A stretch of DNA of 64,000 bases from Cellulosimicrobium cellulans (GTDB taxonomy: Bacteria > Actinomycetota > Actinomycetes > Actinomycetales > Cellulomonadaceae): assembly GCF_016921195.1 (NCBI RefSeq), contig NZ_JAFGYF010000001.1, forward strand, positions 310,001-374,000, in the 5' to 3' direction. Shown one piece after another: positions 8,896 to 16,756 of this stretch; position 1 is the stretch's first letter, and each line of letters opens with the position of its first letter. The position numbers were made by a program, and so were the translations under genes. Below the pieces are notes generated by a model. That model was not told the DNA's origin. It did not search any database and saw nothing but the letters and a program-made list of their open reading frames with translations.

Positions 8896-10236
8896 ATGCG
8901 AAAGTCTGTCCACGTCGCGGTGGCGGGATGCCTGGTCCTGGCCCTCGGTGCGTGCTCGTCGGGAGGCGGCTCCGGCTCGGGAGGGTCGGGCGAGCAGATC
9001 TCGTACTGGCTCTGGGACTCGAACCAGGTGCCCGCCTACCAGGAGTGCGCGGCCGCGTTCACGGAGCAGAACCCGGACATCACGATCAAGATCGAGCAGT
9101 TCGCCTGGGACGACTACTGGACGAAGCTCACCGCCTCCTTCGTGGGCGGCTCCGGCCCGGACGTCTTCGTCGACCACCTGTCGAAGTACGGCGAGTTCGC
9201 GGCGCAGGGCCAGATCGTCGCGCTCGACGACCTCGTGGAGGAGGACTCGGTGGACACGTCGGTCTACGCCGAGGGCCTCGTCGACCCGTGGCGGTACGCC
9301 GACGGCTCGCTCTACGGCCTGCCGAAGGACTGGGACACGACCGCCTTCTTCTACAACGAGGCGCTGGTCGCCGACGCCGGCTACACGGCGGAGGACCTGT
9401 GGGCCGCCGACTGGAACCCCGACGACGGCGGCACGTTCGAGCAGATCGTCGCGCACCTGACGGTGGACGCGAACGGCGTGCGCGGCGACGAGGCCGGGTT
9501 CGACAAGTCGAACGTCGCGGTCTACGGCCTGGGCATCAACCCGAACTTCGAGGAGACGGGCCAGATGCAGTGGGCCAACTTCACGGGGTCGCTCGACTGG
9601 GACTACCTCGACGAGAACCCGTGGGGCACGCGCTACAACTTCGACGACCCGGAGTTCCAGAAGGCGGTCGACTGGTTCTACGGGCTCGCGGACAAGGGCT
9701 ACGCCCCCGCCGCCGGCGTCTTCTCCGAGGAGACGCTCACCCAGGTGGGTTCGGGCAAGGTCGCCATGGGGACCAACGGCTCCTGGGCGACGGGGACCTT
9801 CAAGGCGCTCGAGGGCGTCGAGGTCGGGATCGCGCCCGGGCCGGTCGGGCCGACGGGTGAGCGTGCCTCGGTCTTCAACGGCGTCGCCGACTCGATCAGC
9901 GCGTCGTCGAAGAAGCAGGACGCGGCCTGGGAGTGGGTCAAGTTCCTCGGGTCCAGCGCGTGCCAGGACCTCGTCGCCGAGCACGCCGTCGTGTTCCCCG
10001 CGATCCCCGGCTCCGCCGACAAGGCGCTGGCGGCCTTCGACGCGAAGGGCTGGGACGTCTCGGCGTTCTTCAGCTACCGCGAGGAGGGGCGCACGTTCCT
10101 CCCGCCGATCACCGTCCGGGCCGGCGAGGTGAACGCGATCGCGTCGGTCGCCTTCGAGGACATCGCGCTCGGGAACAAGGACGCGTCGTCGCTGACCGAG
10201 GCCAACGAGCAGATCAACGCGGTCCTCGCGGACTGA
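8896..10236 (+). CDS. ABC transporter sugar-binding lipoprotein
   Basis: This 446-residue family 1 solute-binding protein has a lipoprotein signal (MRKSVHVAVAG, then LALGAC with the lipidated cysteine at position 20) and a Gly/Ser linker before the mature domain. The ligand-binding fold shows GSGPDVFVDH, the KDWDTTAFFYN segment and multiple aromatic residues suited to stacking against sugar rings. The ATG at 8896 is preceded by GAAAGGGAA. It delivers a glycoside, probably an alpha-galactosyl di- or oligosaccharide judging from the alpha-galactosidase, to the two permeases encoded just upstream. Confidence 0.92.
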   Translation: MRKSVHVAVAGCLVLALGACSSGGGSGSGGSGEQISYWLWDSNQVPAYQECAAAFTEQNPDITIKIEQFAWDDYWTKLTASFVGGSGPDVFVDHLSKYGEFAAQGQIVALDDLVEEDSVDTSVYAEGLVDPWRYADGSLYGLPKDWDTTAFFYNEALVADAGYTAEDLWAADWNPDDGGTFEQIVAHLTVDANGVRGDEAGFDKSNVAVYGLGINPNFEETGQMQWANFTGSLDWDYLDENPWGTRYNFDDPEFQKAVDWFYGLADKGYAPAAGVFSEETLTQVGSGKVAMGTNGSWATGTFKALEGVEVGIAPGPVGPTGERASVFNGVADSISASSKKQDAAWEWVKFLGSSACQDLVAEHAVVFPAIPGSADKALAAFDAKGWDVSAFFSYREEGRTFLPPITVRAGEVNAIASVAFEDIALGNKDASSLTEANEQINAVLAD

Positions 10237-10248
10237 GCACCAGCACGA

Positions 10249-10279
10249 CGGCGGGGTGCGGCGTCGTCGCACCCCGCCG
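10249..10279 (+). terminator. Hairpin between binding-protein gene and secreted glycosidase
   Basis: A perfect 12-bp stem (CGGCGGGGTGCG with CGCACCCCGCCG) encloses a seven-base loop, starting 12 bases after the binding-protein stop. No T-run follows. It could be an attenuator or mRNA-stabilising hairpin that sets the ratio of binding protein to the downstream glycosidase, or a terminator. Confidence 0.55.
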
Positions 10280-10335
10280 GCGGGGCGGTCGTCCCGGGCG
10301 CCCCGCTTCCCGACAGCACGAAGGAGTGTGGACAG

Positions 10336-13239
10336 ATGCACGGCAGGAGAGCGGACGGCGGGCGCAGGATGCTCCGCCGGCTCACGGCAGGGTTGACCGC
10401 GTCCGTGGTCGTGGCGACCGGCGCGGTGACCGTGCTGCCCGGTGCGGCGGCCGCGGAGGACGTGGAGGTCCTGGCCGTCGACCTGGCCGCGTCGACGGGC
10501 GCGGTGCAGGGCGGAGCCTCGGGCATGCTCTACGGGCTGGGTGACGACGGCGTGCCCACCGACCCGATCATCGCGGGGGCCCGGCCGACCAACGTCACCC
10601 AGAAGGCACCGCACGGCGCGCAGCACCCCAACGGGGACCCGCTCGACGTCGAGCGCTCGCTCTTCGAGAACGGGGGCGAGTACCTGATGGTGAACATCCA
10701 GGACTACTACCCCGACTGGCCCTACAACGGCGGCAAGCGTCCCGAGGACTTCGACACCTACCTCGACATCGTCCGCACCGTCGTGACGAGCATCGTCGAG
10801 GAGTCCGACCACCCCGAGCGGTACGTCTTCACGCCGTTCAACGAGCCCGACGGCATCAACTGGTACGGCGACTGGAACGTCATGCGGGACACGTTCCTCG
10901 CGGACTGGAAGGCCGCCTACGAGACCATCAAGGAGGTCTACCCGGAGGCGAGGATCGCCGGCCCCGGTGACGCGTGGTGGCACGGGACGAGCACCCGCCA
11001 GATCCTCACCTACGCCAAGGCCAACGACGTCCTGCCGGACATGTGGACCTGGCACGAGCTCGGTGTCGAGAACCTTGCGACCTTCCGCTCGCACCTCGCC
11101 GAGTTCCGTCGGATCGAGCAGGAGGTCGGGGTCGGCCCGCTGCCCGTGAACATCACGGAGTACGCGATGCGCCGCGACATGGGCGTGCCCGGTCAGCTGG
11201 TGCAGTGGATCTCGATGTTCGAGGACGAGAAGGTCGACGCCCAGACGGCGTACTGGACGTTCGCGGGCAACCTCAACGACAACATGGCCAAGAACAACGG
11301 CGCGAACGGCGCGTGGTGGCTGCTCAAGTGGTACGGCGACCTCACGGGGGAGACCGTGGAGCTCACCCCGCCGGCGCTGAACAAGGTCGACACGCTGCAG
11401 GGGCTCGCCGCCCTGGACGCCGAGAAGCGCCAGGCGACGGTGCTCTTCGGCGGTGGCTCGAAGGACGTCCGCGTCGACGTGTCGGGGGTCGACACGGAGG
11501 TCTTCGGCGACGAGGTCGACGTCCAGGTGCGCCGGGCGGAGTTCACCGGGCAGGAGGGCGAGGCACTGGCGCCGCCGGTCGTGGTGGCCGAGCGCGCGCC
11601 GGTGGTCGACGGCGCGGTGCAGGTCGTCGTCCCGAACGACGACCGCCACTCGGCCTACCAGGTCGTGGTGACGCCGGCCCTCGACGAGGCGCCCGTGGCG
11701 GACACGACGTGGAGGCAGCGCGTGGAGGCGGAGTCGACCCGGCTGTCGGGGCTGACGGTCGTGGACCGGCCGGCCGGTGACGCGTGGACGTTCGCGGCCT
11801 CGGGCGCCAAGGACGTGCGCGGGTTCACGACGGCGGGGGCGTCGGCGTCGTGGACGGTCGACGTCCCGACGACGGGTACCTACCGCCTGGGCGTCATCGC
11901 GGGGGTGAACGGCCCGAACGTGGGGCCGGGTTCGCACGCGCTGTTCGTCGACGGCGCTGCGGCGGGCACGATCCGCTACGAGGCCGGGTTCTCGGACTCC
12001 TACCGCGGCAAGGCGGAGGTCCTGGTCGAGCTCGAGGCGGGTGCGCGCGAGCTGTCGGTGCGTGCGAGCGCCGACGGGTCGACCGTGCTGCCCGGGGCGA
12101 ACGTCACGCTCGACCGGTTCGACCTCGAGCGCGTGGACGGTCCGGACACGACGACCTACCCGGCGAACCTCGCCCGCCTGGAGGGCGCGTCCGTCTCCTA
12201 CGACGCCGGCGAGGCCGGGCGCGTGCACGTCGGCGGCGAGGGCACGGCGACGTTCTACGTGGCCGCGCGCGAGACGGGGTACTACGACGTCACGCTCGAC
12301 TACTCCGCGGACGCGCCGACCACGGTCGGCCTGCGTCTCAACGGTCGCGAGGTCGTGGGCCTCGAGGCCGACGCCGCCGGTGCGCGCACCTCGACGGCGC
12401 GGGTGCACCTCGCGCAGGGGATCACGGAGCTCGCGGTCACCGCGCCGGGCGGCATCTCGCTCGGCTCGCTGACGACCACGCGAGCGGCCGCGTCCGACGA
12501 GACGGTCGAGACGGTCGAGGCCGAGGACGTGCTCCAGCTCTCGGGCGGTGCGCGCATCGAGTCGGTGGCGCAGCCGACCGACGTGTCGGGGCGGCAGGTC
12601 TCCTGGCTGGGCGGCAGCGAGCAGAGCGTCGCGGTGTGGCCGCGGGCCGAGGGCGTGGGCGCGGGCCAGTACGACCTCGTGGTGCGGTACGCGAACGCGG
12701 AGAAGAACACCGGGCACGCGTACAACACCGACGTCATCACGCGCTTCCTCGACGTGAGCGAGGCCGGGGGCGGCACCACGCGCGGCGCCTTCCGGCACAA
12801 CTACTCGTGGAAGGGCTTCTGGACCCACACGGTGGCCCTGGACCTGACCACCGACGACGGTGCCCTGACGCTGGGCAACGCCACGGGCTGGGCGCCGAAC
12901 CTGGACACGCTCGCCCTGGCGCCGCTCGTGCTCGACGTGAGCAACGGGGAGTCCTCGCCGGGCGTCGCGGTGGAGGTCCAGGTGCAGCCACGCTGCCTGG
13001 CGGGCACCGCGTACCTCGCCGTGCGTGCGACGAACGAGGAGCCGTCCGCGGTCGACCTCGACGTCGTCACGGCGTACGGCACCCGCGACTTCGCCGCGGT
13101 CGCGCCCGAGCGCTCGGGCTACCAGTCGTTCTCGACGCGCGCGGCCCGTCTCGAGGCGGGCTCCGTCACGGTGACCGCGTCGACGGACGGGCGCGACGGC
13201 CGGTACGACGTCGCGTACGACGCGCTCGACTGCGGCTGA
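10336..13239 (+). CDS. Secreted GH39-like glycosidase with beta-sandwich modules and a C-terminal Cys-pair module
   Basis: This 967-residue exported enzyme has a signal peptide of about 40 residues ending GAAAA. Residues 50-375 form a clan GH-A TIM barrel resembling GH39, with acid/base E170 in FTPFNEPDG and nucleophile E275 in ITEYAMRRD. Three beta-sandwich, CBM35-like regions follow at about 457-600, 609-715 and 724-865. The last region begins VETVEAEDV. Residues 871-967 form a module (RCLAGTAYLAVRATN to DALDCG) shared with the GH2 enzyme at 59011-62625. It is the last gene of the LacI-controlled unit, so it probably releases the glycoside that the ABC system imports. A 3-O-alpha-galactosyl-arabinofuranosidase activity, known in GH39, would fit; beta-xylosidase is an alternative. 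Confidence 0.75.
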   Translation: MHGRRADGGRRMLRRLTAGLTASVVVATGAVTVLPGAAAAEDVEVLAVDLAASTGAVQGGASGMLYGLGDDGVPTDPIIAGARPTNVTQKAPHGAQHPNGDPLDVERSLFENGGEYLMVNIQDYYPDWPYNGGKRPEDFDTYLDIVRTVVTSIVEESDHPERYVFTPFNEPDGINWYGDWNVMRDTFLADWKAAYETIKEVYPEARIAGPGDAWWHGTSTRQILTYAKANDVLPDMWTWHELGVENLATFRSHLAEFRRIEQEVGVGPLPVNITEYAMRRDMGVPGQLVQWISMFEDEKVDAQTAYWTFAGNLNDNMAKNNGANGAWWLLKWYGDLTGETVELTPPALNKVDTLQGLAALDAEKRQATVLFGGGSKDVRVDVSGVDTEVFGDEVDVQVRRAEFTGQEGEALAPPVVVAERAPVVDGAVQVVVPNDDRHSAYQVVVTPALDEAPVADTTWRQRVEAESTRLSGLTVVDRPAGDAWTFAASGAKDVRGFTTAGASASWTVDVPTTGTYRLGVIAGVNGPNVGPGSHALFVDGAAAGTIRYEAGFSDSYRGKAEVLVELEAGARELSVRASADGSTVLPGANVTLDRFDLERVDGPDTTTYPANLARLEGASVSYDAGEAGRVHVGGEGTATFYVAARETGYYDVTLDYSADAPTTVGLRLNGREVVGLEADAAGARTSTARVHLAQGITELAVTAPGGISLGSLTTTRAAASDETVETVEAEDVLQLSGGARIESVAQPTDVSGRQVSWLGGSEQSVAVWPRAEGVGAGQYDLVVRYANAEKNTGHAYNTDVITRFLDVSEAGGGTTRGAFRHNYSWKGFWTHTVALDLTTDDGALTLGNATGWAPNLDTLALAPLVLDVSNGESSPGVAVEVQVQPRCLAGTAYLAVRATNEEPSAVDLDVVTAYGTRDFAAVAPERSGYQSFSTRAARLEAGSVTVTASTDGRDGRYDVAYDALDCG

Positions 13240-13262
13240 CCGGCTGACGGTCGCCGCGACGT

Positions 13263-13305
13263 CGCTCGGGCCCCGCACGGAAGTGGATCGTGCGGGGCCC
13301 GAGCG
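13263..13305 (+). terminator. Rho-independent-like terminator of the carbohydrate operon
   Basis: A perfect 16-bp stem, CGCTCGGGCCCCGCAC paired with its complement, encloses an 11-base loop. It starts 24 bases after the glycosidase stop. The T-tract is weak, as is usual in high-GC actinobacteria. Confidence 0.75.
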
Positions 13306-13361
13306 TCGTGCTCTCCAGGGAGGTAGGAGGGCCGAGGACCCCGAGGCGGAGCGCCGCGCGG

Positions 13362-13580
13362 CTACCGCCGAACCTGCTCCAGCGGCTCGGCCAGGCGGGT
13401 GCACTCGCTGCACCGCAGGCGTCGTGCCGTCCGCGCCACCGGGTTTCCCACGGAGGTGGCGGGGATCCGGATCCTCACCTCGTGGGTGTGCTCCGTGCAC
13501 GTGGCCGCGCCGCACTCGCTGCACACGGCCGTCGCGACCCGGCCGTCGCGGGGGGTGGTCCCGCACTCTGCACACTGCAT
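13362..13580 (-). CDS. Small Cys-rich zinc-ribbon protein (DUF2180-like)
   Basis: This 72-residue protein starts MQCAECG and carries three CxxC pairs (CAEC, CSEC, CSEC) plus a CTEHTHE stretch. The spacing suggests two zinc sites of ribbon or treble-clef type. The N-terminal half resembles DUF2180. No membrane segment or enzyme motif is visible. It lies alone between the operon terminator and the acetyltransferase gene. The Cys pairs and a start at a conserved M-x-C position support a real gene rather than a chance frame. Confidence 0.65.
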   Translation of the reverse strand: MQCAECGTTPRDGRVATAVCSECGAATCTEHTHEVRIRIPATSVGNPVARTARRLRCSECTRLAEPLEQVRR

Positions 13581-13676
13581 GGCTCCTGCTCTCCGCCGGC
13601 GCCGAGCGCCGGCTGTTCGGGGGGACTGCGTTCGTCGTGCGCACCGGGGCGTCGTCGCCCCGGCACGGGGTGCGGT

Positions 13677-14312
13677 TCAGCGGGAGGTGGTGTCCTCGGC
13701 GGCGGTCGCGATCTCGCGGAGGGGTCGGCACGGGTTCCCCACCGCGACGACGCCCGCGGGGATGTCCCGCGTGACCACGGACCCGGCACCGATGATGCTG
13801 TCGTCGCCGATCGTCACGCCGGGCGTGATGGTGACCGAGCCGCCGATCCACACGTTGCGCCCGATCGTGACGGGCTCGGGACGCTCCCACCCCTCGTGGC
13901 GGCGGACGACGTCCTCGGCGTGGTTCGGCGTGTAGATCGAGCAGCGCGGGCCGATGAGGCAGTCCGGGCCGATCGTGACGAGGCCGCCACCGATGACCAT
14001 GAAGTCGGCGTTGATGAAGGTCCGCGCGCCGATGAGCAGCCGGTCGCCGTAGTCGATCGTCAGCGGCGGGCGGAAGTCGATCCCTTCCTCGGCGCCGGGG
14101 ACGAGCCGGTGGAAGAGGCGGCGCGCCTCGTCGACGTCCTCGAAGTACACGCGCCCGATCCGGGCGCACGTCGCGTGCGCGTGGCGGGTCAGCTCCTGCA
14201 GCGCGGGCGACGTGCGGTAGCGCAGCCACCCGCCGGAGAGCAGGCTGCGGAGGTCCTCGTCCGTGGCCGCCAGCTCGGCCATCCTCGTCGTCGGTTCGGT
14301 CGTGCTGCTCAT
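13677..14312 (-). CDS. Sugar O-acetyltransferase (Maa/LacA type)
   Basis: This 211-residue left-handed beta-helix enzyme transfers acetyl from acetyl-CoA to a sugar hydroxyl. The N-terminal region (M-A-E-L then RSLLSGGWLRY) is the maltose/galactoside acetyltransferase helical segment. Hexapeptide repeats run from about 90 to 190, with the catalytic His in TPNHAED and the family segment GRNVWIGGSVTI, ending AGVVAVGNPCR. The ATG has GAGGGAG just upstream. A distinct AT-rich promoter precedes it. The physiological acceptor is unknown, though the neighbouring galactoside locus makes galactosides or maltose plausible. Confidence 0.9.
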   Translation of the reverse strand: MSSTTEPTTRMAELAATDEDLRSLLSGGWLRYRTSPALQELTRHAHATCARIGRVYFEDVDEARRLFHRLVPGAEEGIDFRPPLTIDYGDRLLIGARTFINADFMVIGGGLVTIGPDCLIGPRCSIYTPNHAEDVVRRHEGWERPEPVTIGRNVWIGGSVTITPGVTIGDDSIIGAGSVVTRDIPAGVVAVGNPCRPLREIATAAEDTTSR

Positions 14313-14345
14313 CGGACTCCCTCGTGCCGATTAGTATTTCGGTTA

Positions 14346-14374
14346 AACATATAGGCGCCCGCGACGCGACGCAA
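14346..14374 (-). promoter_or_regulatory. Putative promoter of the sugar acetyltransferase gene
   Basis: On the minus strand, TTGCGT (14374-14369) and TATGTT (14351-14346) are spaced 17 bases apart. They sit within an AT-rich island (14325-14353) that contrasts with the flanking GC-rich DNA. The AT-rich leader between promoter and start could also hold a repressor site, but no clear dyad was found. Confidence 0.4.
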
Positions 14375-14430
14375 GACCCCTCGGGCACAGCCTCTGTGCC
14401 GCCGTCGCCGGGGCGGCTCCCGGCGCCCGG

Positions 14431-14565
14431 TCAGGACGTGCGGTCGAGCTCGAGGTTCGCGCGCGGGCCCGGCAGCCCCGACCCCGCGGTGAGGTGCGCG
14501 CGCACCGCGGCCGGCTCGCCGTCGAGCGCGCGCAGCGCGGCCCGGTGCTCCTCCCGCACGGTCAT
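14431..14565 (-). pseudogene. Possible gene remnant, C-terminal fragment
   Basis: A 44-codon frame on the minus strand reads with good coding character (REEHRAALRALDGEPAAVRA, then SGLPGPRANLEL). The frame stays open upstream without a plausible start or ribosome site, as if the 5' part of a longer gene were lost. The LPGPRANLEL stretch looks like a conserved protein segment, but I cannot name the family. It fills the gap between the acetyltransferase promoter and the flavin dehydrogenase. It might also be a chance GC-rich frame. Confidence 0.3.
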
Positions 14566-14662
14566 GACGACCACGCTGGCGGCGTCCCCGCCCGACAGGG
14601 TCTTTCGGCCGCGCTGGGCCGGCCCGGACCCGGGAGCCGTCCGAGGGCGCCCGCCGCCAGGC

Positions 14663-16099
14663 TCAGCGCAGCGGGTCGAACGCGCGGATCTCGTCGGGCG
14701 TCTCGCCGGTCGTCACGAGGCGGGCGAGCGCCCGGCCGGTCGCGGGCCCGAGCACCATGCCCCACATGCCGTGGCCGCCCGCGACGTAGACGCCGCGCGT
14801 GCGCGTCGCGCCGACGAGCGGCAGGCCGTCGGGCGTGACGGGGCGCGAGCCGACCCACTCGTCGTGCCGGTCGTCGAGGTCGACGCCCTGGAACAGGTGT
14901 CGCACGGACGCGAGGATGGCCTCGATCCGGCGCGGCTGGAGCGGCTCGTCGGGGCCGCGGAACTCCATGGTCCCCGCGACGCGGAACCGCCCCTGGTAGG
15001 GGGTGCACGCCACACGGCGCGCGGGGAGGTAGATCGGTGTCTCGACGGGCTCGTCGGTCTTCACGGTGAACGAGTAGCCGCGTCCGGCCTGCACGCGCGT
15101 GCGCACGCCGAGCGGCGCCGCCAGCGTCGGCAGCCACGCGCCGGTCGCGAGCACGACGGCGTCGCCGCGCAGCACGACGCCCTCCTCGCGGTCGGCGGGA
15201 GAGCCGGCCCGGCTCGGCGCCCCGGCGTCCGGCCCGACGCCGTCGGTGACCCCGGACCCGTCGCTCGCCCCGGCGCCCACGAGCGCGGGGTGCCGGGCGG
15301 CGTCGGGGTGCACGGCGCGCGCGAAGACGCACGCGCCGAGGCGGCCGGGCTCGACGTCGAGCACCTCGAGCCCGGTGAGGATCGTGCCGCCACGGGCGCG
15401 CACGGAGTCGGCGAGGGCGTGGACGAACGGTCCCGGCTCGAGGAAGCGCTGGCCTTCGAGCGCGTAGACCGTGGAGACGCGCTCGGTGAGCTGGTGCGCG
15501 CGCTCGCCGGCCTCGACGCGCCGGACGGGGACGGTCTGCCCGGCGGCGGCGACGTGCTCGAGCTCGCGCAGGAACGGCCGCGTCTCGCGCGCGTGCTCGA
15601 ACGCGACGGTGAACGGCCCGGGCGTGGTGCCGGCCGCGACGCCGTGCCCGAGGCTGCCGCCCGCGGCGAGCTCGTCGAACGCGTCGAGCGCGACGCGGTC
15701 GATGGGGGTGAGGGCCGCCATCGCGCGGTCCCAGCGGGTCTGCGTCGCGTGCGCCATGAAGCGCGCGAAGAACGTCCACAGGCGCGGGTCGAACCGCAGC
15801 GGGACGTGCAGGGGAGCGGCGGGGTCGAGGAGGGCGCGCGGCCCGTACGTCCACAGGGACGGGTCGGCGAGCGGCATCGCCATGCCGGGCGTGAGCCACC
15901 CGGCGTTGCCCCACGACGACCCGGCGGCGACCCCCTCCCGGTCGACGACGGTGACCTCGACGCCCTGCTCCTGCAGGTGCCAGGCGGTGGCGAGGCCCAC
16001 CATGCCGGCGCCGACGACGACCGCCGTGCGGGGGGCGCGGCCGGGCGACGCGGACCGCGCGTCGCGGGTGCGGGGACGGGTACGGGGGGTCGTGCTCAC
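14663..16099 (-). CDS. dadA: FAD-dependent D-amino-acid dehydrogenase (DadA-like)
   Basis: This 478-residue DAO-family flavoenzyme oxidatively deaminates D-amino acids to 2-oxo acids. The FAD Rossmann motif VVVGAGMVGLATAWHL is near residue 25. AGSSWGNAGWLTPGMA is the DadA-type N-terminal signature, and the C-terminal flavin segment includes WVGSRPVTPDGLPLVG and YVAGGHGMWGMVLGP. It is longer than typical DadA (about 430) because of a Gly/Ser/Asp-rich insertion near 270-305. The start is a GTG with AAGGAG six bases upstream. It is divergent from an Lrp-type regulator across a palindromic site, the classical arrangement for substrate-induced control. Confidence 0.88.
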   Translation of the reverse strand: MSTTPRTRPRTRDARSASPGRAPRTAVVVGAGMVGLATAWHLQEQGVEVTVVDREGVAAGSSWGNAGWLTPGMAMPLADPSLWTYGPRALLDPAAPLHVPLRFDPRLWTFFARFMAHATQTRWDRAMAALTPIDRVALDAFDELAAGGSLGHGVAAGTTPGPFTVAFEHARETRPFLRELEHVAAAGQTVPVRRVEAGERAHQLTERVSTVYALEGQRFLEPGPFVHALADSVRARGGTILTGLEVLDVEPGRLGACVFARAVHPDAARHPALVGAGASDGSGVTDGVGPDAGAPSRAGSPADREEGVVLRGDAVVLATGAWLPTLAAPLGVRTRVQAGRGYSFTVKTDEPVETPIYLPARRVACTPYQGRFRVAGTMEFRGPDEPLQPRRIEAILASVRHLFQGVDLDDRHDEWVGSRPVTPDGLPLVGATRTRGVYVAGGHGMWGMVLGPATGRALARLVTTGETPDEIRAFDPLR

Positions 16100-16157
16100 G
16101 CCGGGCTCCTTCGACCGACGCCCGCCTCGCGGGTGGCGAGGCGGGCGCGTGGCTGGC

Positions 16158-16302
16158 GTGCGACGGGATGGTGTCGCACGACTCCAGCGTGGTGGATCCT
16201 TCGGCGTGCGGCAAGATGTGCCGAAGGATCGTCGTCGTGCGTGGCGTCGATCGACCTCACCTTCGTCTGACCGCCGGAGGAGGCTCCTCGTGCCGAAGGA
16301 TC
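16158..16302 (+). promoter_or_regulatory. Lrp/AsnC operator array between dadA and its regulator
   Basis: A perfect dyad GATCCTTCGGC / GCCGAAGGATC (16195-16205 and 16220-16230) has a 14-base centre. A third copy of GCCGAAGGATC at 16292-16302 overlaps the regulator's start codon. A separate dyad GTGCGAC / GTCGCAC lies at 16158-16164 and 16173-16179. Repeated half-sites over about 100 bases fit oligomeric Lrp binding, with the third copy explaining autorepression. Confidence 0.65.
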
Positions 16303-16751
16303 TTCGACCCACCGTCCTGGACGACGTCGACCGCCGCATCCTCGACGTCCTCGCCACGGACGCGCGCGCCACGAACGCGGCCATCGCCGCCCGCGTCGGC
16401 ATCGCCGCGTCGACGTGCCACGCGCGCGTGCGTGCCCTCGTGGACCGCGGCGTGATCCGCGGCTTCCGGGCCGACGTCGACCCGGCCGCGCTCGGCCGCG
16501 GGCTCGAGGCGCTCATCGCGATCCGGCTCCAGGCAGGGGCGCGCAAGGGCCTCGAGGCGTTCCGCGACTACCTGCTCACGCTGCCCGACGTCGAGGGCGT
16601 CTTCTTCGTCACCGGCGACCGCGACTTCCTCCTGCACGTCGCCGTCGCCGACTCCGACGCCCTGCGCGACCTGGTCTCCAAGACGCTCAGCGTCCGGCCC
16701 GAGGTCGCGGGGACCAGCACGACCGTGATCTTCGAGCACGCGCGCCCCTGA
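16290..16751 (+). CDS. Lrp/AsnC-family transcriptional regulator
   Basis: This 153-residue protein begins with a helix-turn-helix (LDDVDRRILDVLATDARATN to IAASTCHARVRALVDRGVIRGF). It ends with an RAM/AsnC ligand-binding domain (VEGVFFVTGDRDFLLHVAVAD). The GTG at 16290 has GGAGGAGG six bases upstream. It is divergent from dadA and most likely activates or derepresses it in response to an amino acid. One copy of its putative operator overlaps its own start codon, which implies negative autoregulation. Confidence 0.9.
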   Translation: MPKDLRPTVLDDVDRRILDVLATDARATNAAIAARVGIAASTCHARVRALVDRGVIRGFRADVDPAALGRGLEALIAIRLQAGARKGLEAFRDYLLTLPDVEGVFFVTGDRDFLLHVAVADSDALRDLVSKTLSVRPEVAGTSTTVIFEHARP

Positions 16752-16756
16752 GCGTG

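Noticed and set aside
8593-14388. A 1931-codon open frame on the minus strand
   Set aside because: It is the shadow of the ABC and glycosidase genes on the plus strand. It has Arg/Ala/Gly-rich text, no domain, and it spans the small zinc-ribbon and acetyltransferase genes in another frame. Long antisense frames are usual at this GC content.
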